Origin: Flectonema sp. DT1601
Lineage: Eukaryota > Euglenozoa > Diplonemea > Diplonemida > Diplonemidae
Direction: 5' to 3'
Assembly (NCBI GenBank): GCA_964019425.1
Contig: OZ025789.1
Coordinates: forward strand, 186,001 to 250,000
DNA: 64,000 bases
This document shows positions 15,001 through 19,611 of this stretch, one piece after another; position 1 is the stretch's first letter; every line of letters starts with the position of its first letter. The notes under the pieces were generated by a model. The model was given only the letters and a program-made list of their open reading frames with translations. It made no database searches and was not told the origin of the DNA. The position numbers and the translations under genes were made by a program.

Positions 15001-18000
15001 AGCCCCGTGTACTGGCTCGGAACCGCTTGGCAATTCAACTCAGGACATCCGGTCGGCGAGTCGCAAGTGCGGAGCTTCGGCTGCTTCCACTCACAGTACT
15101 TGTCGGCGTTGCACTCGTCTTTGAATCCCCATGTTGCGCATGGGAAGTGCGTGCTGTCCACAGGTGGGATGAGAGACCTTCCAATCGGACTCGACGGGTC
15201 GCAGAAGACGTTCAGCAGTTGGCTCGGAATCTCATCGAGCTGCAGGTTCAAGAAATGCTCGTCCTTCGGGTCCGTAACCAGCGGCTTCAATCTCAGTTCC
15301 GCGTAGTCGTCTTGGTAGTTTTTGTCGGTAAACCTCCGCATAACCACACCAAATACCACCACTTTCTCCCGACGGAGGTCCTGCTGCGCCTTGTTGAGCA
15401 TCCCAGGGTAGGTCGGCTGCCAGTTCTGGTCGCATCCGAACGGACACTGGTCACACGAGTTCCCGAAGCTGCACGCGTCTCCATTGATGTCCGTCAGCCC
15501 TCCATCGGCGATGATCACTACAACCTGCTTCCTGCCTGGCGGCGAAACCAAGAATGTGTGGTCGGCCACGTCCTGGAGTGCGTCGTGGATGTAGGTCCAG
15601 TGACCCTGGTAGTTCGCCTCGTGCCAGTCGATATCCCCCATCAGCTCCTGCAGGTTACCAGACAGCAAACCGTCAGTGCACTGCCCGATCGCGCAATTCG
15701 TCGGGTGGTCTTCATCGGGGCGAGCGTTCGCCTTCGAGAACTGGATGAATGTGATACGGAAGGTTCCTCCCTTCACACTCGATTGGGCCCCCACCGTGTG
15801 GTCCTCCCCCGTCAACGGCAAGGTCTTCACCCAGTCACGAAGCATCTCGAGAAGAGCGGTGTATCCGTGGGCGTGGCGTCCGAACGGCCTCCACATCGAT
15901 CCCGAACCGTCGATTATGAAGGCGACATCCAGGTCCGGGCACTGAGCCAGCGAAGGGATCGCGCAGTGCGGGTTTTTCGGGTCCGTAGCAACCCACGTGC
16001 AGTCGGGGTCCTCGCTACACTTACACTCGTCCTTCGGGTTGTTGTACTTGTCGCACGTCTTCACAGCACAGTACGCAGGGTTCGCCTTCGTTTGCCACAT
16101 GCACTTGTCGTCGTTCAGGCACGCCGTGTTCGAGTATCCTCCGCACGGGGTTTGTGTGCACACCGGCGGAGTACCTGTCGTGTCCCAGTGACACGCCGTG
16201 TCCGCGTTACACGAAACGTCATCCGGATGCTTCACGCAAGGCCTCTCCACACATTTGTCCAGCGCCGTGTCCCATTCACACTTGCCGTCGGCATTGCAGG
16301 TCGGGGCACTCACGTACAGGCAGATCTTCTCCGCGCAGTACTCAATCAGCGTCGACGGAGGACCGGCTGGTGGAGGGGTCTGTACCGGAACCCACTCGCA
16401 TCCGTCTTCGGCATTGCAGGTTCCCTCCTTGGTGTGCAGACACTTTTTCGGATAGCACTTCGGGCTCTTGCTCGGGTCGTACTCGCACACGCTCAGGAAA
16501 CAGTAGTCTGGATCCCCAGCCGGCGGGCTACACGGCGCCCCCATCTGAACCGACACCGCTTCGCACGGCTGCTCGTCCTCGTGCACTCGGCAAGGGTTGT
16601 CGATGCACGTGTCCGTCGCCCACATCGCATCCCACAAGCAGTTGTCGTTAGCTTTGCAGTCCACCTGGCTCTTCCCAGTGCATCCCGGTTCCTCCCGCTT
16701 GCAGTTCCCGTTGTCCCACTTGCATCCTGGGTGGGCCTTGCAGTCAGTCTCTGAACACAAAGGGTAGCAATCTGACTGAGTGCACGACGGCGAGATCGAA
16801 GAATCCCACTTGCAGTCCAAGTCAGCCATACAATCCGTCTCGCTTCCCTTCGACGCGCATCCTAACTGCACCGTCACCGTATTGACAGCAATTCCCCTTC
16901 CAAAAACGCTTTTCGGATCGCAAATCTGGTCCAGCACCTGTTCCTTGAAGTGGTCGAGATCAACGTTGAGGAAGTGCTCATCCTGCGGGTCAGACACTAA
17001 CGGCTTCAGCTTCGCCTCCGCCCGAAGGTCCTGTCTCGTGTGTCCGGTCGCTTTCCTCACAACGATACCGAAAATCTGCGCATTGTATTTCGTTTTCAAG
17101 TCGTCCTCCGCCGCCCGTACGTCGCTGTCCTGATCGTGTAGAGCCCCATCAGTGATGATCATCACAATCTTCTTCCTCGTCGAACCGTCGCGTCCGAAAA
17201 TCGAATCCACCTCCCGCAACGCGGGTTCCAAGATCGTCTTCCCTTGACTCCATCTCCTGCAGAAAAAGTTCTCGTGGAAGGTCACGTCCTTGGAAAGGGC
17301 GGCGTAGTTTCCGGACAAAGGAGCTCCTCCTCCAGTCGTTCCCGAAACAGGCACCCAAGCCTTGCAGTTCACGAACCCGGCAGGCGGCGTGTCTTGCGCC
17401 GTCTGCGAATCCCCAGGCTTCCCGAACTGCACCATCGACGCGCGAATTCCGTACGTAGAGGTCGACGACGGTGCCAACTCCGCCGCGTGCAGGAAGTCCC
17501 TCATCTCCTCCATCATTCCGTAAAACCCGACCGCGTGTGACCCGAACCTCGCGCTCATCGAACCAGACCCGTCGAGCAGGAAGGCGATGTCCACAGGCGG
17601 ACACTGAACCTTCGGGTCCACACAGTGGGTGTTCGCTGAATCCCAAACACAGTCAGGTGACGCAGCCAAACAGTCGCACTTGTCGGCGATGTCGCTGCAC
17701 TCGCGCTTCTGGCACTGCGTCCCAGCCGCGTTGTTCGCGTTCCAGTAGCAAGGTCCGAGGCTGTCCGCGTTGCATGCGTCCCTCGCCTTGTGCGTCGTCG
17801 GACAGTACGCGTCCACACACTCCGCCGGCGATTTCGTCAGGTCCCAGTCACAGAGCAGGTTCGTTTCACAGCTTCCCTCGTTGTCGTACACGTGGCACCC
17901 GTCCTCCACGCACTCCGCAGGGTTCTTGCTGTCGTCCCACTTGCACGATCCCGCTGGCTGGTGGGCATCACACGCACCGATGTTGTTATACACATGGCAC

Positions 18001-19046
18001 CCGGCAATCAGTACCTGGGTTCCGAACACGTCATCCGGGTTCATGCACAGGTCTCCAACTCCTCCCCACTCGCAAACGAATCCCTCGATGCGGTCGTGTC
18101 CGTTCGGGTAGTCGTTCCACTTACCGCTGGCGTAGTAGTGTCCGTAGTCTTCTCCGGTGGTATCGCAAGTTCCCGGACACGGTCTCGAGTATTCGTTCGG
18201 TTCTCCAGATTGCCAGTTTGTGTACGCACCGTTCGCAACCACGAATCCAGATCCTCTTCCCCTTCCGATCAGCTGACCCTTCCCACAGTCTACCCCGCTG
18301 CACGGTGTCTTAGATCCGGGAAGCGGGTATCCGAGGTCGCACGCCGAACGCTGCGGTCCAGTCACCCCAAGGTTGTACGGTGGGCAACCCTCTGGTCCAG
18401 TCAGCCACCTCCATTCTCCCTCCTTCGCAACGTCACCGCTTCCGATCCATCCCTCCCCGTGAAGCTTCTCAGAGGCAACCCTTTCTTCCTGCGCGTCGGT
18501 GATGGTCACCAGGTAACCCACCAACCCGAGGATGTCCTGGCTCTCCAAAGCGCACTCCGCTTGTCCCTGGTCCCAGTGGCATTTTCCGGACCTCCCTTGG
18601 CTGTCCCGGCAGTTCCCCTTGGCGCTCGAGTAGTATTCGTAGAAGTGTCCGGTTACCGTCGAGTACATCGCATGTCCGAAGTTGTAAGTCACACGTCGGG
18701 AAGCCCCATTTCCCGATGATGTCCTAAACTGAATTGACGATAAGGCCGCCGCATATTCGGCGATCGTAGCTGACCCAGAGAGAGTCATGATACCAGTGCT
18801 CACATCAAAGTTAGCGCTGATTCCTCCAGTGCACGCGGTGCACGTCAAGGTGTCGGCTCCCCTAACGTATCCCTCCTCAATGTCCATCACAGCTCCAGAG
18901 ATCGAGGTGCTACAATCACATGTGGCAGATGTGAATGTAATTTGACTGCAATCGACATCAGGGAAAGGTGTCATTAGCACTCCCTGTTCATATTTCAATC
19001 CACTGCTCACTCCCAACAGTCCTAACAACGCAATGAGCTGCCTCAT
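1..19046 (-). CDS. Giant secreted multi-vWA, C-type lectin, cysteine-rich surface protein (3' end outside window)
   Basis: One reading frame starts at the ATG at 19046 and stays open to base 1, giving at least 6,348 codons with no intron. Eight vWA metal-site Asp codons (17573, 15911, 13949, 12074, 10472, 8867, 3998, 2414) all fall in this frame, which confirms continuity. The protein begins with a signal peptide (MRQLIALLGLLGVSSG). The order is: sandwich+lectin module A, Cys repeats, six vWA domains separated by Cys arrays, a 14-unit CPPP array, module B, vWA7, Cys, vWA8, Cys, module C, Cys repeats. The short repeats follow C-x(n)-C-x3-D-x2-C-x-W-[DN]. A splice acceptor (attgtcttcag) lies 8 nt before the ATG. 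Vertebrate extracellular vWA and lectin domains bind protein and sugar ligands, so an adhesive or prey/host-contact role is inferred. GC content and C-ending codons are far above those of the neighbours. No membrane anchor is seen; it may lie beyond the edge. Confidence 0.93.
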   Translation of the reverse strand, partial: MRQLIALLGLLGVSSGLKYEQGVLMTPFPDVDCSQITFTSATCDCSTSISGAVMDIEEGYVRGADTLTCTACTGGISANFDVSTGIMTLSGSATIAEYAAALSSIQFRTSSGNGASRRVTYNFGHAMYSTVTGHFYEYYSSAKGNCRDSQGRSGKCHWDQGQAECALESQDILGLVGYLVTITDAQEERVASEKLHGEGWIGSGDVAKEGEWRWLTGPEGCPPYNLGVTGPQRSACDLGYPLPGSKTPCSGVDCGKGQLIGRGRGSGFVVANGAYTNWQSGEPNEYSRPCPGTCDTTGEDYGHYYASGKWNDYPNGHDRIEGFVCEWGGVGDLCMNPDDVFGTQVLIAGCHVYNNIGACDAHQPAGSCKWDDSKNPAECVEDGCHVYDNEGSCETNLLCDWDLTKSPAECVDAYCPTTHKARDACNADSLGPCYWNANNAAGTQCQKRECSDIADKCDCLAASPDCVWDSANTHCVDPKVQCPPVDIAFLLDGSGSMSARFGSHAVGFYGMMEEMRDFLHAAELAPSSTSTYGIRASMVQFGKPGDSQTAQDTPPAGFVNCKAWVPVSGTTGGGAPLSGNYAALSKDVTFHENFFCRRWSQGKTILEPALREVDSIFGRDGSTRKKIVMIITDGALHDQDSDVRAAEDDLKTKYNAQIFGIVVRKATGHTRQDLRAEAKLKPLVSDPQDEHFLNVDLDHFKEQVLDQICDPKSVFGRGIAVNTVTVQLGCASKGSETDCMADLDCKWDSSISPSCTQSDCYPLCSETDCKAHPGCKWDNGNCKREEPGCTGKSQVDCKANDNCLWDAMWATDTCIDNPCRVHEDEQPCEAVSVQMGAPCSPPAGDPDYCFLSVCEYDPSKSPKCYPKKCLHTKEGTCNAEDGCEWVPVQTPPPAGPPSTLIEYCAEKICLYVSAPTCNADGKCEWDTALDKCVERPCVKHPDDVSCNADTACHWDTTGTPPVCTQTPCGGYSNTACLNDDKCMWQTKANPAYCAVKTCDKYNNPKDECKCSEDPDCTWVATDPKNPHCAIPSLAQCPDLDVAFIIDGSGSMWRPFGRHAHGYTALLEMLRDWVKTLPLTGEDHTVGAQSSVKGGTFRITFIQFSKANARPDEDHPTNCAIGQCTDGLLSGNLQELMGDIDWHEANYQGHWTYIHDALQDVADHTFLVSPPGRKQVVVIIADGGLTDINGDACSFGNSCDQCPFGCDQNWQPTYPGMLNKAQQDLRREKVVVFGVVMRRFTDKNYQDDYAELRLKPLVTDPKDEHFLNLQLDEIPSQLLNVFCDPSSPIGRSLIPPVDSTHFPCATWGFKDECNADKYCEWKQPKLRTCDSPTGCPELNCQAVPSQYTGLFRCANCKLQRATVICGAGVVSAIDGTCGTTHCKDCCEKDCCDKDPACAWSGTPKECTRKVCEHTDKTNCEGDADSLCVWDDNTRDCSKKPCAAVFVREACLNKTECLWDTGVDPPVCLQVPTCDGKLQADCLADPQCVYNCSLPTECRDSRCQYTIPGTCGVDSNCEWKNGACSEKLCSYTAQQSCDAAGCENCKWNTKSNQCEVDKCKVHTNQNNCNQDPLCVWDGTTPCVTDYCPSFGNDIVGCDHDPRCHWNTTTAPASCQPTVCTVAHNANYPPASKVADSCESDPNCKKGTDSKGDYCETAKCSDFLKNCECTKQPNCYWDSTASPKCRDVHVSACPDLDVVFVLDGSGSMSGTFGNHPHGYFGMVEMLRDWMQTLPLTGEDHTVGNRSTVVGGTFRLAFVQFSRTDEYWVCRNNNQGCTQSRRCRDPVPRGTCTDGELSGKRSELDVDLDWHETNYMGSVTYMAKALEDAVHVFQGSPSHRQHVLIVITDGAMNPKEPQSSVEIPQIRQNLDAMDVITFGVVVRKSAAHTDADLDAEKTLKPITSDPHDDHFVNVPLDDMLEEVFKDFCDPAGRFGAAIQAHQNQGGGSTTPPATGASVPCSKWGVKLECRADQACDWQDQVPQKCAAADGCLNLNCLELSATQKASGFVCENCMLAGGSVTCTAGARNTANGMCVTTECEKHCLKPECDRATGCFWDQDKCQREVCEYPKQQDCVQDDLCDWNTTKVPAECDPKKCQHFAPGPCNADDKCKWDYSTGTCNPTVPDCTQTKDEQKCLADPSGLCDWDCVSDSCINKVCQFTDQGSCENSRDPECEWGDGANPLCHKKRCTGTIQAECLADTACNWDGAACAETKCYKHADEVTCSRDTDCDWDAVGCGLCVEKYCFDKHTGKDSCNTDQKGLCRWDDAANKCVDKLCSDYNKPALFDAKDMVCLCTEDPRCIVDRSVSPIVCVDQKYSSCPDLDVVVSFDASCSMDKTFGRHPSGFDALMEVMRDWVQKVPLTGEDSTKGISSDVKGGKLRVAFNSWDTGVRVAQCPTCSCNPKNGVTKGDGIPTLSIIPGTTPAVADTCGKLTGDRSQLLGDLDWYEGEALRCKTKVKEAEEWAGEIFKESPAHRQKVLLIITDGRIMDKDELGPAGRVLAAEGVKVFGILLRRRASATARDMANLVTLKEIVSNPKETHALSLQVDEALSIMDGFCDPNSPFGTYITQGSSTPQVTTCSQIGALVSCDAEKTCQWNSISLKCEDHPCFSHCNEKNCTTDPTNKCLWSATSECEKAVCKDFQNQPDCKSNKCQWDQAKDPACFEPECDATTEDACVNLGEKCMWDTSLRPPDCVKTPCYYNKTECVADPACTWDDVCADPVDQKCVPKRCTLDSHKNQAGCQADIYCVWSQQLSCEPAPCVNYPDEKCCDHDDSCHWDVSQAPAVCKQKYCPSTYPTTAHVDPCNGDGLCMWNSTTNECVDKVCNKMEECACKKDPDCFWSGVKCADKKYGECPVMDIILLLDGSGSMSKNFGRHPHGFYALVEILRDWVKTLPLTGEPAASPTPGGPLTGGVRLGFVQFSGKNRGQPWPWSPGSTNAIETSGNTGTGGHLSGLESEINDDLDWHENNYLGKGTMIQLGLEMVGDMFDRSHKVSSRKRILIIVTDGKIFDPDVLDSARQVLNQEQVQTFGIVLRRQSVHTPADTDAEKTLKPITSDPHDDHFQNLQIDEVASQVFADICDPNGVWGHLIVSSTNAPGQSGVHRPCDHYTGTHDCTQDAGCVWDTASTACADSPCTAHCDDPTCTADTVNLCAWNSTTGDCWKKTECAYTTIAECVKSPEKCVWDNVKDPKCQKEKCTPNTNIQDCLDDPDSCEWINVQGKDQCVEKKCQHPDKTTCETDPNCAWSADACNGTRSSCKEVLCKHTNAGECTADSRCSWDATGVVGSCKENLCAKYLDERCCDHKDACKWDITVTPPVCGDKKCPKIGVKDTCNNETDCMWDDAKRTCRDLDCSKYPTRCPCDKNSKCYWKPGAGLNGQGQCVAIEFGECPTLDIAVILDGSGSMASTFGSHPHGFYALVEMMRDWVGKLPLNGEDASVGLNSAANNGGVRVAFVQFSGKNYRRSEAKTASGARTTNGRLSGVLGELDADLDFHENNYYRKGTMIEKALVMVGDIFHGSPVDGRQRVLFIFTDGEIFDGQLLAPARAELDREGVQTFGIVVRKKDQHTPDDRNAEKTLKPITSNPHDEHFRNLMIDDIPDLIGSICDPNGPWGHLIVKDPPKPTTGVHHPCPDYVTETPCSQDAGCVWSDVGGLCVNSPCLMHCLEPDCRNDKGNNCTWNSQNATCSKAEDPTCPCKFVTNDPQYNEQQCNADARCTWESNKCIYDECKTKGVGCTAVGQSCSDPNKDPCSPDDYVCDCIPPTTIFPSGAQPSQLPANCRLDECVATCPTCANDTCTSVGQTCNDPNPTMTHHSDWTCTCPPPSTGKATAAAADCKIDECVVQQDTCKNQTCLDPNMNAASKGDWMCICPPPSNKTNVGGRADCKVDECTLHGDICANVGQRCVDPNFNQQGDWKCECLPPTNGTMTAGPAICLLDECEKDCPTCEKDVCKTATTGEQKCHDPDKTASSTGDWTCECIPPMTGLGHAAPAHCNIDECLKVCATCANDTCSSQNQTCHDPNHDATSLSDWVCKCPPPATDIAIAAAATPCEDDECHDPKNEKVCTAAGQVCVDDDKKTRGTWECVCVVPPAVAAVRGQQVPAHCEYPGECNTDDDAKKKCTDLGFVCDDPNPMVDGNWVCMCAPPAIGTNVTLGTPTDCLLDECVVTCPTCAQTDTSPTNVCSAEGQLCVDNKQSHTDLGDWTCECVPPQVGTPAVAAPAKCQLDECVAVCSTCAQTQQGGSHTCTSVGQTCEDPNKSVDSVSDWMCTCVDPGRGVATAKQADCVCDECRNNTICLVAGQTCFDSVKTCPPQKDFKCECPPPTSGVMTGAPVATCEVDECVENGATCRAVGQTCRDPNAAKLHDWECMCPPPSVGIAITQQAKCVLDECVQTCPTCAGSTCSDAGQECEDPKMTLQSTNDWLCKCPPPSSNVATGKPAKCEEDECDTNGFKCTVDCRAGSLDCQQTCFDPNTSVNSTDDWRCVCPPPSSDFSIAKAAECTNDPCKHDNEQTCLSDPEGCEWKDLPTPGCSRKPCLHDKQSDCAADPMCDWSSGSGAVGNLANQMTYEKDVAVKPFEGLTCQTPGSWKNGCSCTTTIGSNVLPGATVDIEDGYLSGKDTLTCVACKSLGLTAEWHAVSGMLTISTGTADELAKAVASIEFSTSADNSGKRRITWNYGHGFYSSHTGSFYHFYPKSTCAGGACTWSDAQEQCASDSNQILGLRGYLITITSEVEDEVARMKLEGQGWMGASDVGEEGTWSWVTGPEGAAGGCQYSSTSSSCNLASEKGLPFGSGTGGNFAPAVDPNTGRDMYGNWANNEPNDFRGPCPGSCVKDGEDFGHFLWPSGEWNDYPGDHQRIDGYICEWGGIGEMCADVSDATGVTDLVAGVCVEKACVNDTETDCKANPKCSWVGGNVEPCVVAPCVEIPNEKECDKDPVCHWDVTVSPSLCTEKICNKNKDPTTCNVKDDCVWDDGANRCVDKVCDPFERCDCKAEPKCFWDTSSGSGKCVENRYGQCPTLDVVLLLDGSGSMSQNFGRHPNGFYAMMEMIRDWVKTLPLTGESHQVGANSTAPNGGMRMGVIQFSGIPISGGTAVDKAAIKSPIGVGSFGSLTGKLTELQSDIDYHEANYLQAGTYINQGLGWAGDMFRASPAGRKRVLIIITDGAIKDDDKLASARATLNQESVEVFGVVLRRQATHSPVDTLAEEKLKPITSDPHDDHFENLMIDELPTTVLNGLCDPNSKWGALLLLSGAAAQNQSGVHKPCPQYVDQVLCTADAGCVFSSIGLECVDSPCVEHCNVTRCTADTLNDCYWNASVAGLEGCWKNPLCSYQDDVTCEKDQKCDWNQTKGDCEERICNQQTEAECDLDPNGCEWDGLQQMCVEKPCKHTNSSACHSDALCEWDGCDGVTDGAQCIKKRCAAAPGAPALTEQACNSDQHCEWKSNACGLKQCTVHSDERCCDKDSSCHWDVSLTPAQCSVKHCATMNQDKPACNTDPLCTFNDSSTECVDKVCKDLDRCDCLAETKCFWNSLAPTPFCTETKFGQCPTLDLVLLLDGSGSMAGPFGRHPHGFYGLMEMLRDWMKTLPLNGEKADVGLNSAANTGEVRVGLIQFSGKNRSGASNGRADAKGTPPGTGTETRLSGDFDELSADVDWHEANYYSRGTMIQKGLQMSADMFHQSPNDGRQRVLIIITDGRIFDPNALQHARSELDTEQVKVFGVVVRRSAQHTRDDADAEETLKPITSNPHDAHFQNLQIDEVPEKVLGDICDPNGVFGSLVLGQAAQQGSGGANPASGGVHQPCPQHLRQAGCLADPGCVWFDNSLSCGDSPCLHHCEEKNCTADAANGCMWANGTICVREPKTGCEIYTGKPEDCKKQKDCQVDKDGSTCVDKKCNRDNEQGCLADPDDCVWNNLNQECTETPCKETEEGPCVASQDGCVWQTTIPLNSTVSAYARGQPMVPFPTVSCTVSGKCSCSDTVKGAAVDVEEGYVKGKDVLACDQCAGLGFEAEWHDVPGVLYLKSTTAKTMAEYAAAIATVTFTTTSDAGSPRKITWNYGHGFLSSATGHYYHYFSKTECQNVDPTASECHWGQAQAECESADNMILGLRGYLITITSEEEDQVAKMKLEGQGWMGAADKNDEGRWGWVVGPEGLDGGCTYAADQSGCDLTSQVGLVIGSGSGGSFVAATDANTGKPMYTNWEAGEPNNYKGACPGSCATEGENYAHFRWPSGEWNDFPGDHQRIDGYICEWGGVGELCVDPKDASGRVEVTAGTCVEEKCKADRKDPCVADPYCEWKDNNNNTNSTGCVQKKCTEYMTEIQCDRIEDCHWNPSISPAMCVEKPCAKLRDEPTCEADSDCAWD
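320..1220 (-). other. Module C: beta-sandwich plus C-type lectin domain
   Basis: This is the third copy, with PRKITWNYGHG, GYLITITSEEED, GWMGAAD, GEPNNY, EWNDFPG and CEWGG. EPN and WND are kept, so calcium-dependent sugar binding is predicted. Long stretches match module B about 4.15 kb away almost base for base (for example around 340-400 and 4485-4545). Confidence 0.85.
4470..5365 (-). other. Module B: beta-sandwich plus C-type lectin domain
   Basis: This is the second copy of the sandwich+lectin module, following the 14-unit Cys array. The core reads KRRITWNYGHG, then GYLITITSE, GWMGASD, NEPNDF, EWNDYPG and CEWGG. EPN and WND are intact. At DNA level it is much closer to module C than to module A, which points to a later duplication. 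Confidence 0.85.
5575..7900 (-). repeat. 14-unit array of ~55-residue CPPP cysteine repeats in the giant gene
   Basis: I count fourteen units of the form DEC-x(n)-C-x2-x-G-Q-x-C-x-D-P-N-x(n)-W-x-C-x-C-P-P-P, followed by an Ala/Thr-rich linker ending in C. Some units carry an extra T-C-P-T-C insertion. The spacing is about 165 nt. The units are EGF-sized but I cannot assign them to a named family. They separate the six-vWA block from lectin module B and probably form an extended stalk. Confidence 0.85.
18070..18990 (-). other. Module A: beta-sandwich repeat plus C-type lectin domain (protein N-terminus)
   Basis: Directly after the signal peptide comes a sandwich-type repeat (EEGY..., then a G-x-M-T-L-S-G-S-A-T core and R-x-V-T-Y-N-F-G). 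A C-type lectin-like domain follows, with GYLVTITDAQEE, WIGSGD, TGPEG, GEPN, WND and CEWGG. The EPN and WND motifs are the calcium and sugar ligands of mannose-type lectins. The same two-domain pairing occurs in large bacterial surface proteins, from family knowledge that I could not check here. Confidence 0.85.
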
Positions 19047-19611
19047 CTTCAAATCTGAAGACAATATATTCCTACTGCGTGTGTCTTATATTGAGTTGTG
19101 AGGCTCTTCTGTTGATGTTTTATATGTGCGTATAATGAACTATATTTATTTATTTATTTATATTTCCGTATAATCTGGTAGGTGGGGAGGGAAAGTAAAG
19201 TGATTCTTGTTGTGGAACACGATTGCAAAATTAAATACCGCTGGAGGCCACGTGAACATAGTCGAGCATATCTGGAAATTAAATTAACGGCTTGCAGGTC
19301 CCCCTTTTAAACTAAACAGGATTTTCCGTGAGTAGCCTAATCCTCATCTGTAGAAAAATGATCGTCAACAACTTCTAAAGTGATGGAATATCATGTTAGT
19401 TATATCAAATCTGTTTTGGAAAGTAAGAATCATATTTGGTATCTCCAATCCCAATTTAACGAAAACTCTACCTCACAATAATACAATTCTCATACAACAA
19501 GAAAGAGTTGAAATCTAATTTTAAACAACAAGAAGAAGAGGGGGGGGAAAGCAACAACAACGACAACAGTAGTGAGAGGATTTGAGATTGTTGGCTTCCC
19601 CTTGACGTCAT
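19047..19611. other. Spacer between giant gene and coiled-coil gene
   Basis: This AT-rich spacer holds the leader side of the giant gene (splice acceptor just before 19046), a TTTA microsatellite at about 19143-19161 and the 3' untranslated part of the coiled-coil gene. No coding exon was recognised. Confidence 0.6.

Larger units (their letters stand above)
1770..17610 (-). repeat. Eight vWA domains within the giant gene
   Basis: Approximate spans are 16920-17610, 15195-15945, 13270-13980, 11385-12100, 9815-10500, 8240-8900, 3360-4030 and 1770-2440. Each starts near CP-x-x-D, carries a DxSxS metal-ion site (DGSGSM in seven copies, DASCSM in the fourth), then a strand ending in TDG, and ends with the shared tail CDP. 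The Asp residues are at about 492, 1046, 1700, 2325, 2859, 3394, 5017 and 5545. Shared DNA phrases show that they arose by internal duplication. Confidence 0.9.

Noticed and set aside
1-18720. Dozens of long plus-strand and other-frame minus-strand ORFs over the giant gene
   Set aside because: They are shadows of one GC-rich coding frame. They lack domain logic, overlap each other and contradict the continuous minus-strand frame with eight aligned vWA motifs.
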